A stretch of 64,000 bases of DNA, taken from Neelides folsomi. Its lineage: Eukaryota; Arthropoda; Collembola; Neelipleona; Neelidae. The DNA lies in the NCBI GenBank assembly GCA_034687125.1, contig JAQGBZ010000233.1, forward strand, positions 1-64,000, written 5' to 3'. This document shows positions 36,696 to 48,821 of the stretch, one piece after another (the first letter of the stretch is position 1; the number at the start of each line of letters is the position of its first letter). The notes beneath the pieces are model-generated. The model was given only the letters and a program-made list of their open reading frames with translations, was not told the origin of the DNA and searched no databases. A program made the position numbers and the translations under genes.

Positions 36696-39600
36696 AGTAT
36701 ATGTAAATACGTTATGTATAAGTACAGGTATTAAAGAATATTCAATAAATATTTTGGTGCAAAATGCCGATACTGGTATAGGTTAGGTTATAAGTTAAGT
36801 TATAAGGTTAGGTATATAAGTCATAGCTCATAGTTATGTTAAATTACCTTTCCAATATATAAAATATTAAAAAGTCGCATCTGTATTTGAAATTTATAAA
36901 ATATAATCCTCCGATCAAAATTCTTTCTGCAGAAGATCCCATCAAACAATTTTTTCATTGTTGATCTTTAAGGTCTTCAATATTCGTTTTTAATGTAAAA
37001 ACTATAAAATTGGATTTTGAATAGTTTTAGCATCACAATCCTTGAAACTATCTGGGCAAAACTCAATATGGTAAAAGTCTTCTATATAGGTCTTCTATCT
37101 TATCTGTACATTATATTTGCAAATGGATCTTCCAGGAATGTGCCATATAGAAAAAAGCATTACATTCGTATGCACATTAAAATTTACATTAAATTCGAAG
37201 AAAAATAAAGTAGGGCAGTGATATAATTCAAAAGGTCCGAAATTGAATAAAAAGTTGGAATTTCTCACTCCCGACACTCCAGAGGTGTTTCTTATTATAA
37301 TGAGTAAATTCTTTGTCCCATCTTCCTTGAATGTTTGAGGAAGGGGAAGGAGCGGAAGAGCAGGTGGTACATTTTCCCCAAAAGCTTCAAATGAAAGAGA
37401 CCGAAGGGGTAAATGTGTGTAAAGAACTTCCCATAAGTATACATAGCAAGATGTGATAATAAGATGGGGGCGTCTATAGGGAAGAGATATGAATTTGAGT
37501 CATATATCTTTCCGAGAGGATGTATGCAAAGTATGTGTACTTGACAAGATTACGAGAGGTTCGTTGATTTATCAAGGAACTTTGTGCACTTTTATCACCT
37601 CTTGCCACTCTCGCTCTCCACATTGTATCTCAGGGTTTCCCCCTCACTCACCCACTTCCAATGAACTCGTCATAATCTATGGGAAGTAACAAAAGAGAAG
37701 CACCCGGGTTTAAAGAACCCACCCGCACCACCTCGACTCAAATTCAGGGAGAGGAAATCAAACATTTCTTCCAGGATTTCGGATTCTTGATTTACGACCT
37801 TATACATTTATTATGAACAAGGAACATTTCCCATCCCCCCTTGCCTGGATCACATTCAGGGATTTAATCTAGTCAATATGAACATTTTTGAATAAAATAC
37901 GAATGACAGACTTTTTATTGACAAAATTTAATATCACGTCTTTACTGTGAGTTTTTCTCATCTCGTACAGTATTACGGTATATCTTTTGTAAGTGCATCT
38001 TCACATGTATCCATTTATTTTTTCCATCATATGAGACGTAAAAATGCAACTTGGCCATTTGAATAGAAGTAGAGCATAATCGTTTCCATTGAATCTTCAA
38101 AATATTGCATATGTCCAATGATGAAATCCAATAATATCATTTTACAAATCCTCGTTTATCACACTTGACAAAAAATTCCACAATGCCATTCAAAAATGAG
38201 AGATGCTCAATATTTAATGAAAAAATCTCATAAATTTGAAAATAATTAATTTTTGATATATTTTGATACTTTTTTCATTCATCAATACCTTTTACATCTC
38301 AAATATTTGACCATATTTCTGATAAAATAAATTATAAAAAATGGTATTAAATGGTATTAAAAATATTGGGGTTACGGCGTTATGAGGTTAAATCCTACCA
38401 AAAAGAGGTGAGAAATTGGAATGTGAATTTCAAAAATTTTCCCATCTTCATTTTAATAATGTTAAAGAATTTATTCGCCCAAACCTCTTTGTTTGTTTCC
38501 ATTACATGGAGAAAGTGTAAGTTTTGGATGGAGAAAGAATTTTTCCCTGTCAGAAAAGATCATGATGATAAAAGTTGTGCTCATCCATTCATCCATCTAT
38601 TTCTTCAAACGATTGGTCGGGAGTAGACAATGGGTATGAGAGGGAAATATTACATCTATTTGCCCACAAATTGATAGGAAGGGTGAGGAATTAGATTTCA
38701 CTTCATTTTTACTCCAAGTGGAGCTTTCACTCAGCTCCCAACCACCTTCACCCATCAAACTTCACATCCACTTACCCCTCCACCATCTCCGCTTTCGTCT
38801 CCGTCTACGATATTCCCAACTAGCCATGTAAACATAGTGAGAAACCTCAAGGATGCTTCTTTTCTCACCATTATCCCTCCCCTTTTTTTCCTTGAATCAT
38901 AACCATGTTTTCAATCAAATGAACAATCAATTTGTCTTCACTTGGTCAAAACCCTTTTCTTCGAATACGTCAATTCCTTTAAAAATTACAATTCTTATAA
39001 TAACTTAAAATTAGAGTTTTTATATCAGATTTTTTAGTGTACCAATAGGTATAATATGTAATATACATTATTATAAATACCTACAAAATTACAAAAGTAT
39101 TATAAATTAATAAGATTTAAAAATTGTGGTTGACATATTTATCCTTAATTATATAAAGTATTCGTGTTGTTTATTTAAAAGTAATGTAATGTTTTCATCC
39201 TGTGGAATGGATGAACAATTTTGTTTCGTGAGATTGATGAAGGAGTTGTTGAGTTTGGACGAATCCATCTTTATTGTTCTTGTAGTTTTGAAGATAGGAT
39301 CGGGGAATGTAATTAAAAGCGGATGTTGATGAGTGATATGAGTAGGAGGAAAGGAGGCTTAAGTCGTTTATCGAAAGAAATCAACATTTCATTAGAAGGG
39401 AATTATACTCCTTTCCCTCTTTCTCCTCCTAATGTTCTTTACCCCGAGTGCTCCGGAGCCAGATAAATCCATCAACATCTCAAGGGAACAATACTTCCTA
39501 CTCCTGTCTCTTTTGTTTCTCTCGTCTTAACTACTCCTCCCTATCGCCCCTCTCACCATCCGCCCTCGTTATTCCCAACAATCCAATCCTCTTCAATCTA

Positions 39601-41736
39601 CGTCCGTCTCCGCTTATACATTTTTCACTCCCAACATTAAATAATAACCCTTCCACATAAAATGCCAATAACAGGGAATTATTCCAATCAGCTAAATAAA
39701 CAATGTGGCTCGAATGAACATCATTGATCAGTTTTACAGCTTTTACACAACATTCGTTTATTTCTAATAAATTTATGTGTTTGGTGGTGTTTAACCAATT
39801 TGCTATTTAGGACAATTCAATTTATTTGTTACAAAATGTATTACAGTTATATTTAGTATTTCATTTTTATAATTTTAAATTGAGTTTTCGTATTTTGTAT
39901 TTTTTGAATCGTGTAATTAAATGGTCATTTCTTGTTAGTTTAATGGATAACTGTAAGTCGGCTCAATGACATGGGGAACGTGTGCCGCTGAAAGTGGAAA
40001 GGATGAATTTAAATAGGCTTTTAATTTTGAATCTGGCAAAGGGAATTAACAGCAATGTGATGTTAAAACAGGAATGGACTTAATGGACGCATAGATGGTG
40101 AAATGAAATCAGAAGCTCTTCTACTTCATTTACCTCATGTGGGCCCAGTGGTCTGCGATTGTTGATGATCCTTAGATCTCTCCAGAGCCAGGCTTTCCTC
40201 ACTTTTACTGCCTCCACTTGATATAGGTTTAATGAAATCTGAGTTCGCATTTCCTATCTGTCTTTGAGCTGTCTCAGGGGTTCAGACTCACACCCGAGAC
40301 CTCATCATTGTGACAGAATGATCTCATTAAACCGAAGGAACTCATAATACTCATAACTCCATTCCCCAGGTCCCCGACAAGTCAAACAGGAGTGAGTCCA
40401 TGTTGTGAAATATTTCCCAAATAAACGACAAATCTCATCAACGGAGCGATGACTCTTAAATGGGCTGTTATTACAATTCCCCCGAACTGGGCCATTATGA
40501 TCCACGGGAATGGGGCCGGAACGAAAAGGTAAATGAGAAAATAATATAAATTTGTGAAATTCAGGATTTGAATGGATTTGAATGTAAGTTGGTTATAAAT
40601 AAATTGCGATCCCGGTGAGTCTGGCTTATCCTTCCCTGTGCCGACTCCTGCAGATTGGGAGGTTGCTAAGGATTGTTGGGTGGGGAGTTTGTCAGGGATG
40701 TAATTTACATCCTGCTAGTTGACCGTTAGTGTGTGACAAGGGATTTCCCTCATGATTTGTACTAATGTTGGGAAGGCACCATTGAAGGTGCATTTGAATC
40801 CTCGGGTAGGATGGGCGGAGAGAGCGTGATGAAATATGGGGGTCCATTACAACCGAATTTTTCGACATTTTGGGGAAATTTTGAGCTGAGGAGGAATCTC
40901 CTTTGGTCCCATACTGCGTTACCCGAGATCCCTCGTGACGCTTTCATTACTATGCAAAGTAAGAATAATGGGCTCGTTTCAAATTTACAGAGACTCCTCT
41001 TTCTATGTGATCTATTATAAATTATTCGGATATTATGAATGTGCTCGCCCAAGAACGACTCCCTGCTTCCAATTGGCTACGCTCTCACTCGTCAAGAGAC
41101 TTCCCATCCTTTCACTTTTCTTTAATCTCTTTCAAATTACGACGGCCTTTGCTCGACCATTTAAAATACACAATATCCGCCTTTGAATCCCATTCATCCA
41201 ATTCGAGACTTGAAAGCAAACAAAAATTGAACTTTACTCTACAAATTCTATTCAGCAAACAAATAAGGTTCGTCTGCGTATCACCTAACATTTACACATA
41301 AATATTATGTATGGTAATATAAATACTAAATACTATAATACTGTATTATTACATTCCTCAATTATTGCATCAATTTATTGAATGAATTGTCAATATCAAT
41401 ACAAAACATCTTTTTTAATAATATATGCATACCTAATATAATACTGGTCTAACAATAAATATAATTTTTTAATTAATAGTAGGTTTATTCATTTAGTACA
41501 TTACAGTTATTTAGTATAATTAGGGATTCTGTTGTACTTACATTTACATTACATTACATTCTGTTGTACATTTTATATATCAGTACATCTTATGGTGTGA
41601 AAATGGAATTTTTTAAAACTGTCTTAATAACATAGGCATTTGAGTATGAGTCATTGACGTGGAGTTGAATTCTAGTAAAAAATTCCTCTTTCAATTATAC
41701 AGAAAAAATAATGTTTTTTCTTTATAGTAATTATAG

Positions 41737-42029
41737 TTGCAATTCTCTTCACTTTCACTCTAAAATTATCAACGGATTCAAATTTCTGGAACGAAATTAA
41801 ATCGGAGGCGGCCAGTCTCCTCTCGGGATTGGCTGAGGCTGTCGGTGGCCCCAGCACAAACAATGGAGCACTTGTCATCAAAAGTCAAGAAGAGGCTACG
41901 CCGTTTGAAGTGCTAAACTCCGTCGCGCTACAACGTAAGGGACGAATCATGCAATCCATGGTGGATGCTCAACAAATCCACTATGACTTAGAATTTTATG
42001 AAAATCTCTCCGTTATTACATACATTTAA
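41737..42029 (+). CDS. Terminal exon of a small, probably secreted protein of unknown family
   Basis: The frame is open from 41712 to a stop at 42027-42029, with possible acceptors TTTATAG (to 41727) and ATTATAG (to 41736). It opens with a hydrophobic run, VAILFTFTL, like the end of a signal peptide. FWNEIKSEAASLLSGLAEAV follows and would form an amphipathic helix. A polar tail with an RKGR basic site ends the protein, just after a YDLEFYENL stretch. AATAAA at 42098-42103 lies about 70 nt after the stop and supports a real 3' end. The ATG exon was not found. I do not recognise the family; a small secreted peptide precursor is one possibility. Confidence 0.45.
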
Positions 42030-42097
42030 AAAAATTGAAAAAGTTAAAGTGGATATTCGAGGCCATGAATCCCAACTGGGAAAATGGGATTTAAGAT

Positions 42098-42103
42098 AAT
42101 AAA
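42098..42103 (+). terminator. AATAAA polyadenylation signal
   Basis: A canonical hexamer about 70 nt after the stop codon at 42029, in a suitable position for the upstream exon. The hexamer is common in AT-rich DNA, so it is supporting evidence only. Confidence 0.45.
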
Positions 42104-44511
42104 GATTTAAATCTAAATTAAAGTACAAGATAATATAAATAATACTGTTTCGACATAGGTAAGATACAAACTCAGATTCCTAAGTTTGTTAAATGGACAT
42201 ATTAACGCGAGTGATGAATTAATGAATTTAATGTTTTAATAATAAATGTGGATAAGATCTCAGAACACGACTTGCTCTTAACTGGTGGTCCAAAATCTTC
42301 GTCCGCTATTTATACCACTTCAATGACTCATAAAAATAAGATCTTGAGAAAGAGCTGACCTAGATTCCATACGCTACAGTAATGACAAATGAGTAAATGT
42401 TCACATTTTTATGCTAATTCATCACTACATAGATTTGCAACTTAATTTTAAAAATAATTTTTTATTTTAATAATAATTATATATAATTATGCATGATAAA
42501 TTATTTTTTGAATTTAAGTATGAAAAATGATAAGATCACTGCAATTTAAAAAATATATTTAATTTTATTTAATAAGCTTATTTTTTTAACATGTGAACTC
42601 TTCTTTTCCTATCTCAATAATCAATGAATGCAGAAATGGGATATTATTCATTTATTAGGAAAAATATAACAAGAGTGAAATTTAAGATGAGATCCATGTC
42701 TCGAGGCATTAAATGAAAAAAAAGTGAAATGTGTAAGTAGGCATTATTCGAGACTTGAGGATAAGAAGGGAATGAGATGAGGGAAGTGGGAAGATATAAC
42801 TTTATATCACAAAATGGGGAATGGACCGGTGGCTCACATGTGAAGGTATTTGGATCTGATGAGCTCAATTGCTCGGAAAGCAATAACATGTCTCATATTT
42901 CATCAAGCCTACACTTATTGTTCCAAGAGGGGCTCATTCCCCTCCATACTGATTTCAACCGTTCTCCTCTTCAACCAAAAAATCATCGGTTTCGAAGTTT
43001 CCATTTATTTTCCCTCTTCAATACGACAGATAATTTCCAATTAATTCTTATTTATAATTATATTACTTCAATCTACTCAAATTTTCTATAATTTGTTTTA
43101 TTAAAGAACTTTTTGATAATTATATTTAAATAGTTCAACTTGCTATACAATTCATTCCTCGATATAATATACATATGCAGCATTATTATGTAGCTATTAC
43201 AAAGAAAATGGACTGTGGTTCAGGAAGTTACTTTGTGACTATTCAACCGTAGAACATGAAACAAAAGGGTTAAAAAGAAAGTGCAAGCAATAAAAATAGC
43301 TACTTTATTAGCCATACTTTTTTAGGGTATACTTTTGTAAAAACCATATTGAGTCATTTAAGAATGAATTCTCTATACGAATGAGTAAATAAGTTTTGTT
43401 TGAAGGGAGAAGTCTGGAGAAGGGGCATTTTACGCGTGTGGTTGTGTTTGAACAGATAATACAGAATAGCTGATAGTGGTTAGGGAGATTCGAAATTGAA
43501 TTGAATGGTTAGAAGGGCGAAAGGAGAAAATACGATCTCCGTTCCCAAGCGAGGAAACTTCCGGTTCCTGTCCCAACTCCCATTTACGGGCATCTTTCAC
43601 CATATGTATCTCTATAGGTTTAACCTTTCTCTCTCTCCCCTTCCTTCCCAACTGGTCGAGGGAGAAGAAAGAGGAGAAATATGCAAATGCCACAAGATCC
43701 TCAGAGAAGACCTCATGAATGAAGTAATAGTTTTATTAGACTCATTTAATTTACCGCTCCTTTTAGCAACTTTCCCTTTTATGAAATTGTGGGAAAAATA
43801 GAAGTGAAGTTCATTAAGCCCTTTGTATGGCCATTTAATTATTCTTTGGCAATTCATTCGCGTATTAGGAAAGGGGAGGGAGGGAATTTATGGGGCCGGA
43901 GAGAGGCGGGCGAATTGAGTCAAGTAAGTGAAATTTGAACCAAAGGAGGTTGAAGGGATCTTGGGATTCTGGGAAGATGAGGAGGAAAGGAAAAGTGATG
44001 AGGATTTACTTTACATATCAATGCAAGCAAACAAAGGGAAGCCGAAGATCCAATATTGACGATCTCATTGTTTGGGAAACGTGTGGGTTTGGGGATAGCC
44101 AATGAGGCGGAGAAGGCTCAAGGAAAGGTCAATCAATTTGGATGGAATTGAATGGAATGAGAGTGAGATGGGGGAAGAGTGATGTGCCCCGACTTCCGCT
44201 GTGGCAAAAGTCTACCACCCGCCTGACACTTACATTTAACCAGAGGACCCTTTTAATGAAATTTGAAGATTTAAGGAGTCAACCTTTCTGCATTCTCAAT
44301 GAAAGTCGATCCAAGTGGGATTTCCTCTTATTATTAACTTCAGTCCAATCGCGTCTTCCCAATCTGCCTGACCTTTTTTCAAACCTCCTTCACTCCTTTC
44401 TTCTTTGAACATTTGTTAAAACTTACAGTTTAACAGTTATTTTAAATAAAAGATTTCATATGTAAACTAATTTATTTAAAGTTAAATTAATTTTAAATTA
44501 AATGATATTTA

Positions 44512-44699
44512 ATTATACTCTATTCCATTTGAGAAGATTATTGAGAATTGAATAATGTTACTTGACCGGGCAATCGAATGTCATGTCACCCGCAAATAAT
44601 TTGTACAGGAAATAATATCGGTTTATTTGAATTTCTAATGACTTGTCAAGTAACATGATTCAATTCTCAACAATCTTCTCAAATGGAATAGAGTATAAT
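44512..44699. mobile_element. Short MITE-like inverted-repeat element
   Basis: Arms of about 55 bp (44512-44566 and 44644-44699) are inverted copies with few mismatches. They start TTATACTCTATTCCATTTGA and continue through GAGAATTGAAT and TGTTACTTGAC. The inner spacer is about 77 bp. The flanks are TTAA/TATTAA-like and AT-rich, so the target duplication is ambiguous and no superfamily is assigned. Confidence 0.72.
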
Positions 44700-45174
44700 A
44701 TTAATGGACTCATATCAATTTTTATATAAACTAAGGTTAGTTACGGCATTATTTATAAAAATATGTAAGTAGGATATAATTAGGTAGTTGGTTTTACAAT
44801 AATTCGTCTAACATTTTAAAAAATGCCATCATGTAAAAAATTTATTAGGTAATCTACAATAGTTCAGATTGTTTCACATTGAATTATATGAAAACTTGAA
44901 TTACGTACGTATGTACTTTTCTTACTAGTAGTTATTCTAACAATTGAAATAACTAATAAGTTAAACTGTTTATTTAATAAAAAAACAATAATATTGTAAA
45001 CTCTTTACTTTAAATTAAATTTACTCTTATTCTATATATCTACTTGATACTTTATAATCACGTGTATAATATTCCGTCTTGTTTCGGGTTTCACGAGGAT
45101 ATTTGTTCAATGCCTCTATTATCCTTATTTCTATATACCAATGTAATATACTAATCGAATTGAATAAATGAACC

Positions 45175-45203
45175 ATTATTATTATTAGTAGTAGTAGTAG
45201 TAA
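45175..45203. repeat. Compound ATT/AGT microsatellite
   Basis: Four ATT units followed by five AGT units. A likely polymorphic simple repeat. Confidence 0.85.
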
Positions 45204-48031
45204 AAGTCATGTTCCACGAGATAATCTTTATATTTATAATATTTTAGTATTTAACTTTTAAAATTAAAATAAATATCTGTAAATCTCATTTACCTAAAAA
45301 ATAAAGAAAAGATGGAATGCAATTGGTGAGTAATGATATAACATTGTGGATTATACCGCAGTGTTTTTTTATCCGCCTAAGCCCATCCCCTTGCACTTTA
45401 ACATGGATCGGAGTGAGCGAGTCATAGGGGTTTAAGAGAAGAGGGGCGAGGAGTCTCTTGGGCATCTGTGTGAGCCCACCGTGAAATTGCATGCCAAACC
45501 TCCACCTTCTCCAGTCTCACAGTCACCTCGAGTATTTTCACCAGGAAGAAGACGAAGGAAGTCTCTCCAGCGGCGGCACGTCCCTCCACCCACCGACGAT
45601 CCCTTCCTTATTATTACACAATCCCAATGTCAGGACGGGAGAGTTACGAATCTAAAACTTTTTCTTTCTTTACCAAACATCTTTGGATAAAATTCCAGGA
45701 CCAGAGATCTCCCTCGGTCCATTGATTTAAAGAACCGACGGTGGTCTTGAGTAGGGCCTTAATGGCTCCGGATAATTTCCTCCCTCCCATGAAGGGGACT
45801 TGGAATATATGACACTATTAACACCGACTCATTTCATATGCGGGCTCCATGCATTATGCTCTCAAGACAATATCAAGACCTATGGTTTGATATAAGGAAC
45901 TGATGTCGAGGGGATTGAATATGAGAATTGTATAGGAAGGTATATTAGCACAGTATGGGTATAATCAAACACTCTCCGAAGAAGATTCTTCTAACTCGTA
46001 AATCTGAGACAATCATTGTCTCCTTAATAAGACCAGTGCACCTGAACCTCATTATTTATCCAGCCAAGTCTACATTTAGTAGGACTGGGATCTCTCGTGA
46101 CCTTACATCTTGAAAACATCTTTTCGACTCGATCTTCTGACGTCTTCTTAATTTTTCCCAATTTAGCTTTTGTCTCTACTTGCAATTTAGAGGGCCATTT
46201 GGTAATCGTTTTAAAAAACTTGGTGTTAAACATTAGGTATGATTGTAAATACGGTCATTTGGGGAGTTTTTAATTTACTTACTTTCTCAATTTAAACAAT
46301 GAGTAACCAATTTATCTAAAGATATTTGTATATTTAACTAACGGTTATAAGTATGTATCATCTTAGATCTATGCAGTTTAGATTAATATTTGTTTCAAAG
46401 TCAGGGCTTACAGAAAGCCTATTTCACTACATGTATAGTTATAATGAATATAATGAAAAATAACAATATTTTGATACGGCAAATTAAACTTTATTTTAAT
46501 TCTTTGAGGAAATATTGCATCTTCTCCCTTTTGTTAATTACCATTTCTCAGAGAGCGAAGGAAGAAGAGGTCTATAACTTATCCCTCAAGTTTATTAGTG
46601 GAGAGAGCGGGAGAGTAATTTGAGAACCGCTTATCGTTACTTTCTTTTAAATAAAAATTAAAGGAGCCGCGCGTTTACCACCAAAATTAGATTAATTTTA
46701 TGAGGAGTTTAAATTGCGTGTAATTGTAAAGAGTGGCGTTGGGGGTTCTCGTTTCATTACAATGCCTCGTTTCTCACAGGCCGAGTTAGGGACTGGAACA
46801 CGAGGGAATAAGACATGTTAAATATTTCACAAGACAATTTAAAACCTGTTTTCTCCCCAAAAGAGTTAATGCCCAACTTACCTACATAGAAACATTTATA
46901 TTCTCACTGGTCCAGGGATCTAAGTTGGTAACTTTGGACAATTTTGGAATGAAAAAATAAATTTGGGCTTATAATTGAGACAAAAGAGAGTTTGGATATT
47001 TTATGAGTCTTAAGCGAACAAAAATGGGCTGAGTTTGAAGATGTCCAAAAGCGTGGCTGGGAGGAATGTAGAGCAATCTGCTGAGGTGGAAGAGGAAGAT
47101 TGAAACGGCATTTGTTTCCTCATTCTGGTTCGTTACATTTGTTACTTTGCTCTTTAGTCCCCACACTGGGCCCTAAACTCGATCTCGCTTAGTTAATTGG
47201 AAGGATAATTTATTGGTCGAAAATGTGTGGGGAAATTGGAGTTGTTTCCATTTTGGTCTTCTTTGTTCACTTCTCCACTCGATCTTTGTTCATCCTTGTG
47301 TGAAATGGTCTCATGGTATTAAACTCATCCTCAGCCTCCTTCAACCAACATCATTGATTTCAAACTCAGTTCAAACATCAGAAATCGATTAAATCCTTTA
47401 ATGCAATTAATCCAATATATTTCATTTGTAATTCATACATAATACATAGTTATAGAATATTGTAAATATGCAATTTACATATTATATGCATTGAATTATT
47501 ATGATTTAATTAATGGAATATTAATTGGTTTTAGAAAAATTTAATAATAGAAAATAACCGTAAAAATCCAACCTTGTATATTCACTGTACCTTAAGTATG
47601 CATTAAAGCTACATTACGAAGACGAACACTTGTATTTTATCAAATACGATGACACACAATCAAAAAATATATTCAAACATTTCAATTTCTAATGCTTCGA
47701 AACATTATTAAAGTAATGTCATGTCAAACAAGTTCATCGAATATAGCGACATAAAAATGAATAACTAGCGAGTGATCGTACAAAAAAGTAAAAATAATAA
47801 AAATTCAACCAAGAACAAACATTCAGATCAATCTGTTCAAATATACCAAAAACAAAGCGGAATCGAAATCATTCAAATGATAATAATCATACCGCTTCAT
47901 AAAAAGATCATAGGGACTTAATGAGTTCGTAATATACGAAGTTCGTATTATGCCTATACATTGTATATTGTTATTATAATATTTACAAAATGAATATTAT
48001 AACAATAGTACACAATGCATTAATTATATTT

Positions 48032-48548
48032 TTAACCAAAGAGGCTAGTTTGCAAGTGTTGAGCAGGACTCCTGAGGAACCGATTCATAACTTCCGACCA
48101 CTCTTGAGGGAAATTCCGCTGGATGTGCGAAATGACTCTTCTTACTTGGTTGTGAATATTCCGATTGCATCCTGGGCAGTGACCCCGAAGGATTTCTGGT
48201 GCAAGTCCTGAGAATTAAAGAGAAATCCATCAATAAAATTCAGGAAGCGAGGAGAAATGCTTAGGACCAATATGAAAGATAATAAATATCAATATCTCCC
48301 CACTCACGCTTCATGTGTCTTCCGTGGTCGTTGCAGGGTCCTTTGTCCAAGACGCAATTGATAACAGACATGACAAAGCCCTTATCCTTCAGCAACCGAT
48401 CGACGGCCAAATTGTGGAGAATATTTGGAATGTTCCGTGGTTGCCTCAAGGGGCTAATGGATATGGATGAACCCGCTTCACAACTCCCGAGATAAAAGAG
48501 CACCGTGGCCAAAGAGGCGACAAGGGCGAAGAAAAGCTCCTTCTTCAT
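48032..48548 (-). CDS. Chemosensory protein (OS-D/CSP family), complete
   Basis: Two coding exons, 48548-48308 and 48207-48032, give 138 aa. Residues 1-25 form a signal peptide (hydrophobic LFFALVASLATVLFYLG). The four cysteines follow the CSP spacing C-x6-C-x18-C-x2-C (INC...PC...GHCPGC). The intron falls one nucleotide after a lysine codon (AAG C|GTGAGT), the conserved intron position of the family. CSPs are small helical, secreted carriers of hydrophobic ligands found in arthropods. The C-terminus, after FPQEWSEVMNRF, extends a little beyond the usual end. The residues before the first cysteine lack the common YTTKYDN motif, so this is a divergent member. No other CSP gene is visible nearby. 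Confidence 0.93.
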
Positions 48549-48763
48549 CTTTCAATTCTCTTGTTGTAAATGGAGATAAATATGTGGAATTCTGAAAAGA
48601 ACGTTTTATGTGTTTATATTGAAAATATAAAAAATATAAAAAATATGTATAATTAATTTATATTTAAAAATTATTAGCTGTGAATCCAATTATTGAACAC
48701 TTTTGCTAATGTGTATGAAGATTTTAATAAATATTTAATAAAATATGAAAGAGTCATTTTTAC

Positions 48764-48821
48764 AGATGAAGGAAGAGACGCAAGTCAGGACTGAGAATAA
48801 TGAATGAAAACATTTTATATA
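48764..48821 (-). promoter_or_regulatory. Putative TATA/Inr promoter and 5' UTR exon of the CSP gene
   Basis: On the minus strand TATATAAAA begins at 48821. An arthropod initiator TCAGT lies at 48794-48790, placing the A at 48792 and the TATA box at about -29. A short leader of 29 nt would end at a GTAAAA donor (after 48764). It would splice to the TTTTCAG acceptor before 48591, in front of the ATG at 48548. The spacing is typical; transcript evidence is lacking. Confidence 0.5.

Larger units (their letters stand above)
31167..41711. other. Gene-poor region between the DIP gene and the small secreted-protein exon
   Basis: No exon with convincing coding content was recognised. At 32150-32480 the sequence is richer in G+C and CpG than its surroundings, with frames open on both strands. 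It may be the DIP promoter or a non-coding 5' exon, but this is inference. The rest is AT-rich, with purine/pyrimidine-skewed blocks and the inverted-repeat element at 35566-36695. Confidence 0.5.
42104..48031. other. Non-coding region with one inverted-repeat element and a microsatellite
   Basis: No supported gene was seen. Frames such as 42777-43091 and 43505-43801 (plus) have no start or splice context and no recognisable domains. The region contains the inverted-repeat element at 44512-44699 and the ATT/AGT microsatellite at 45175-45203. Confidence 0.5.
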
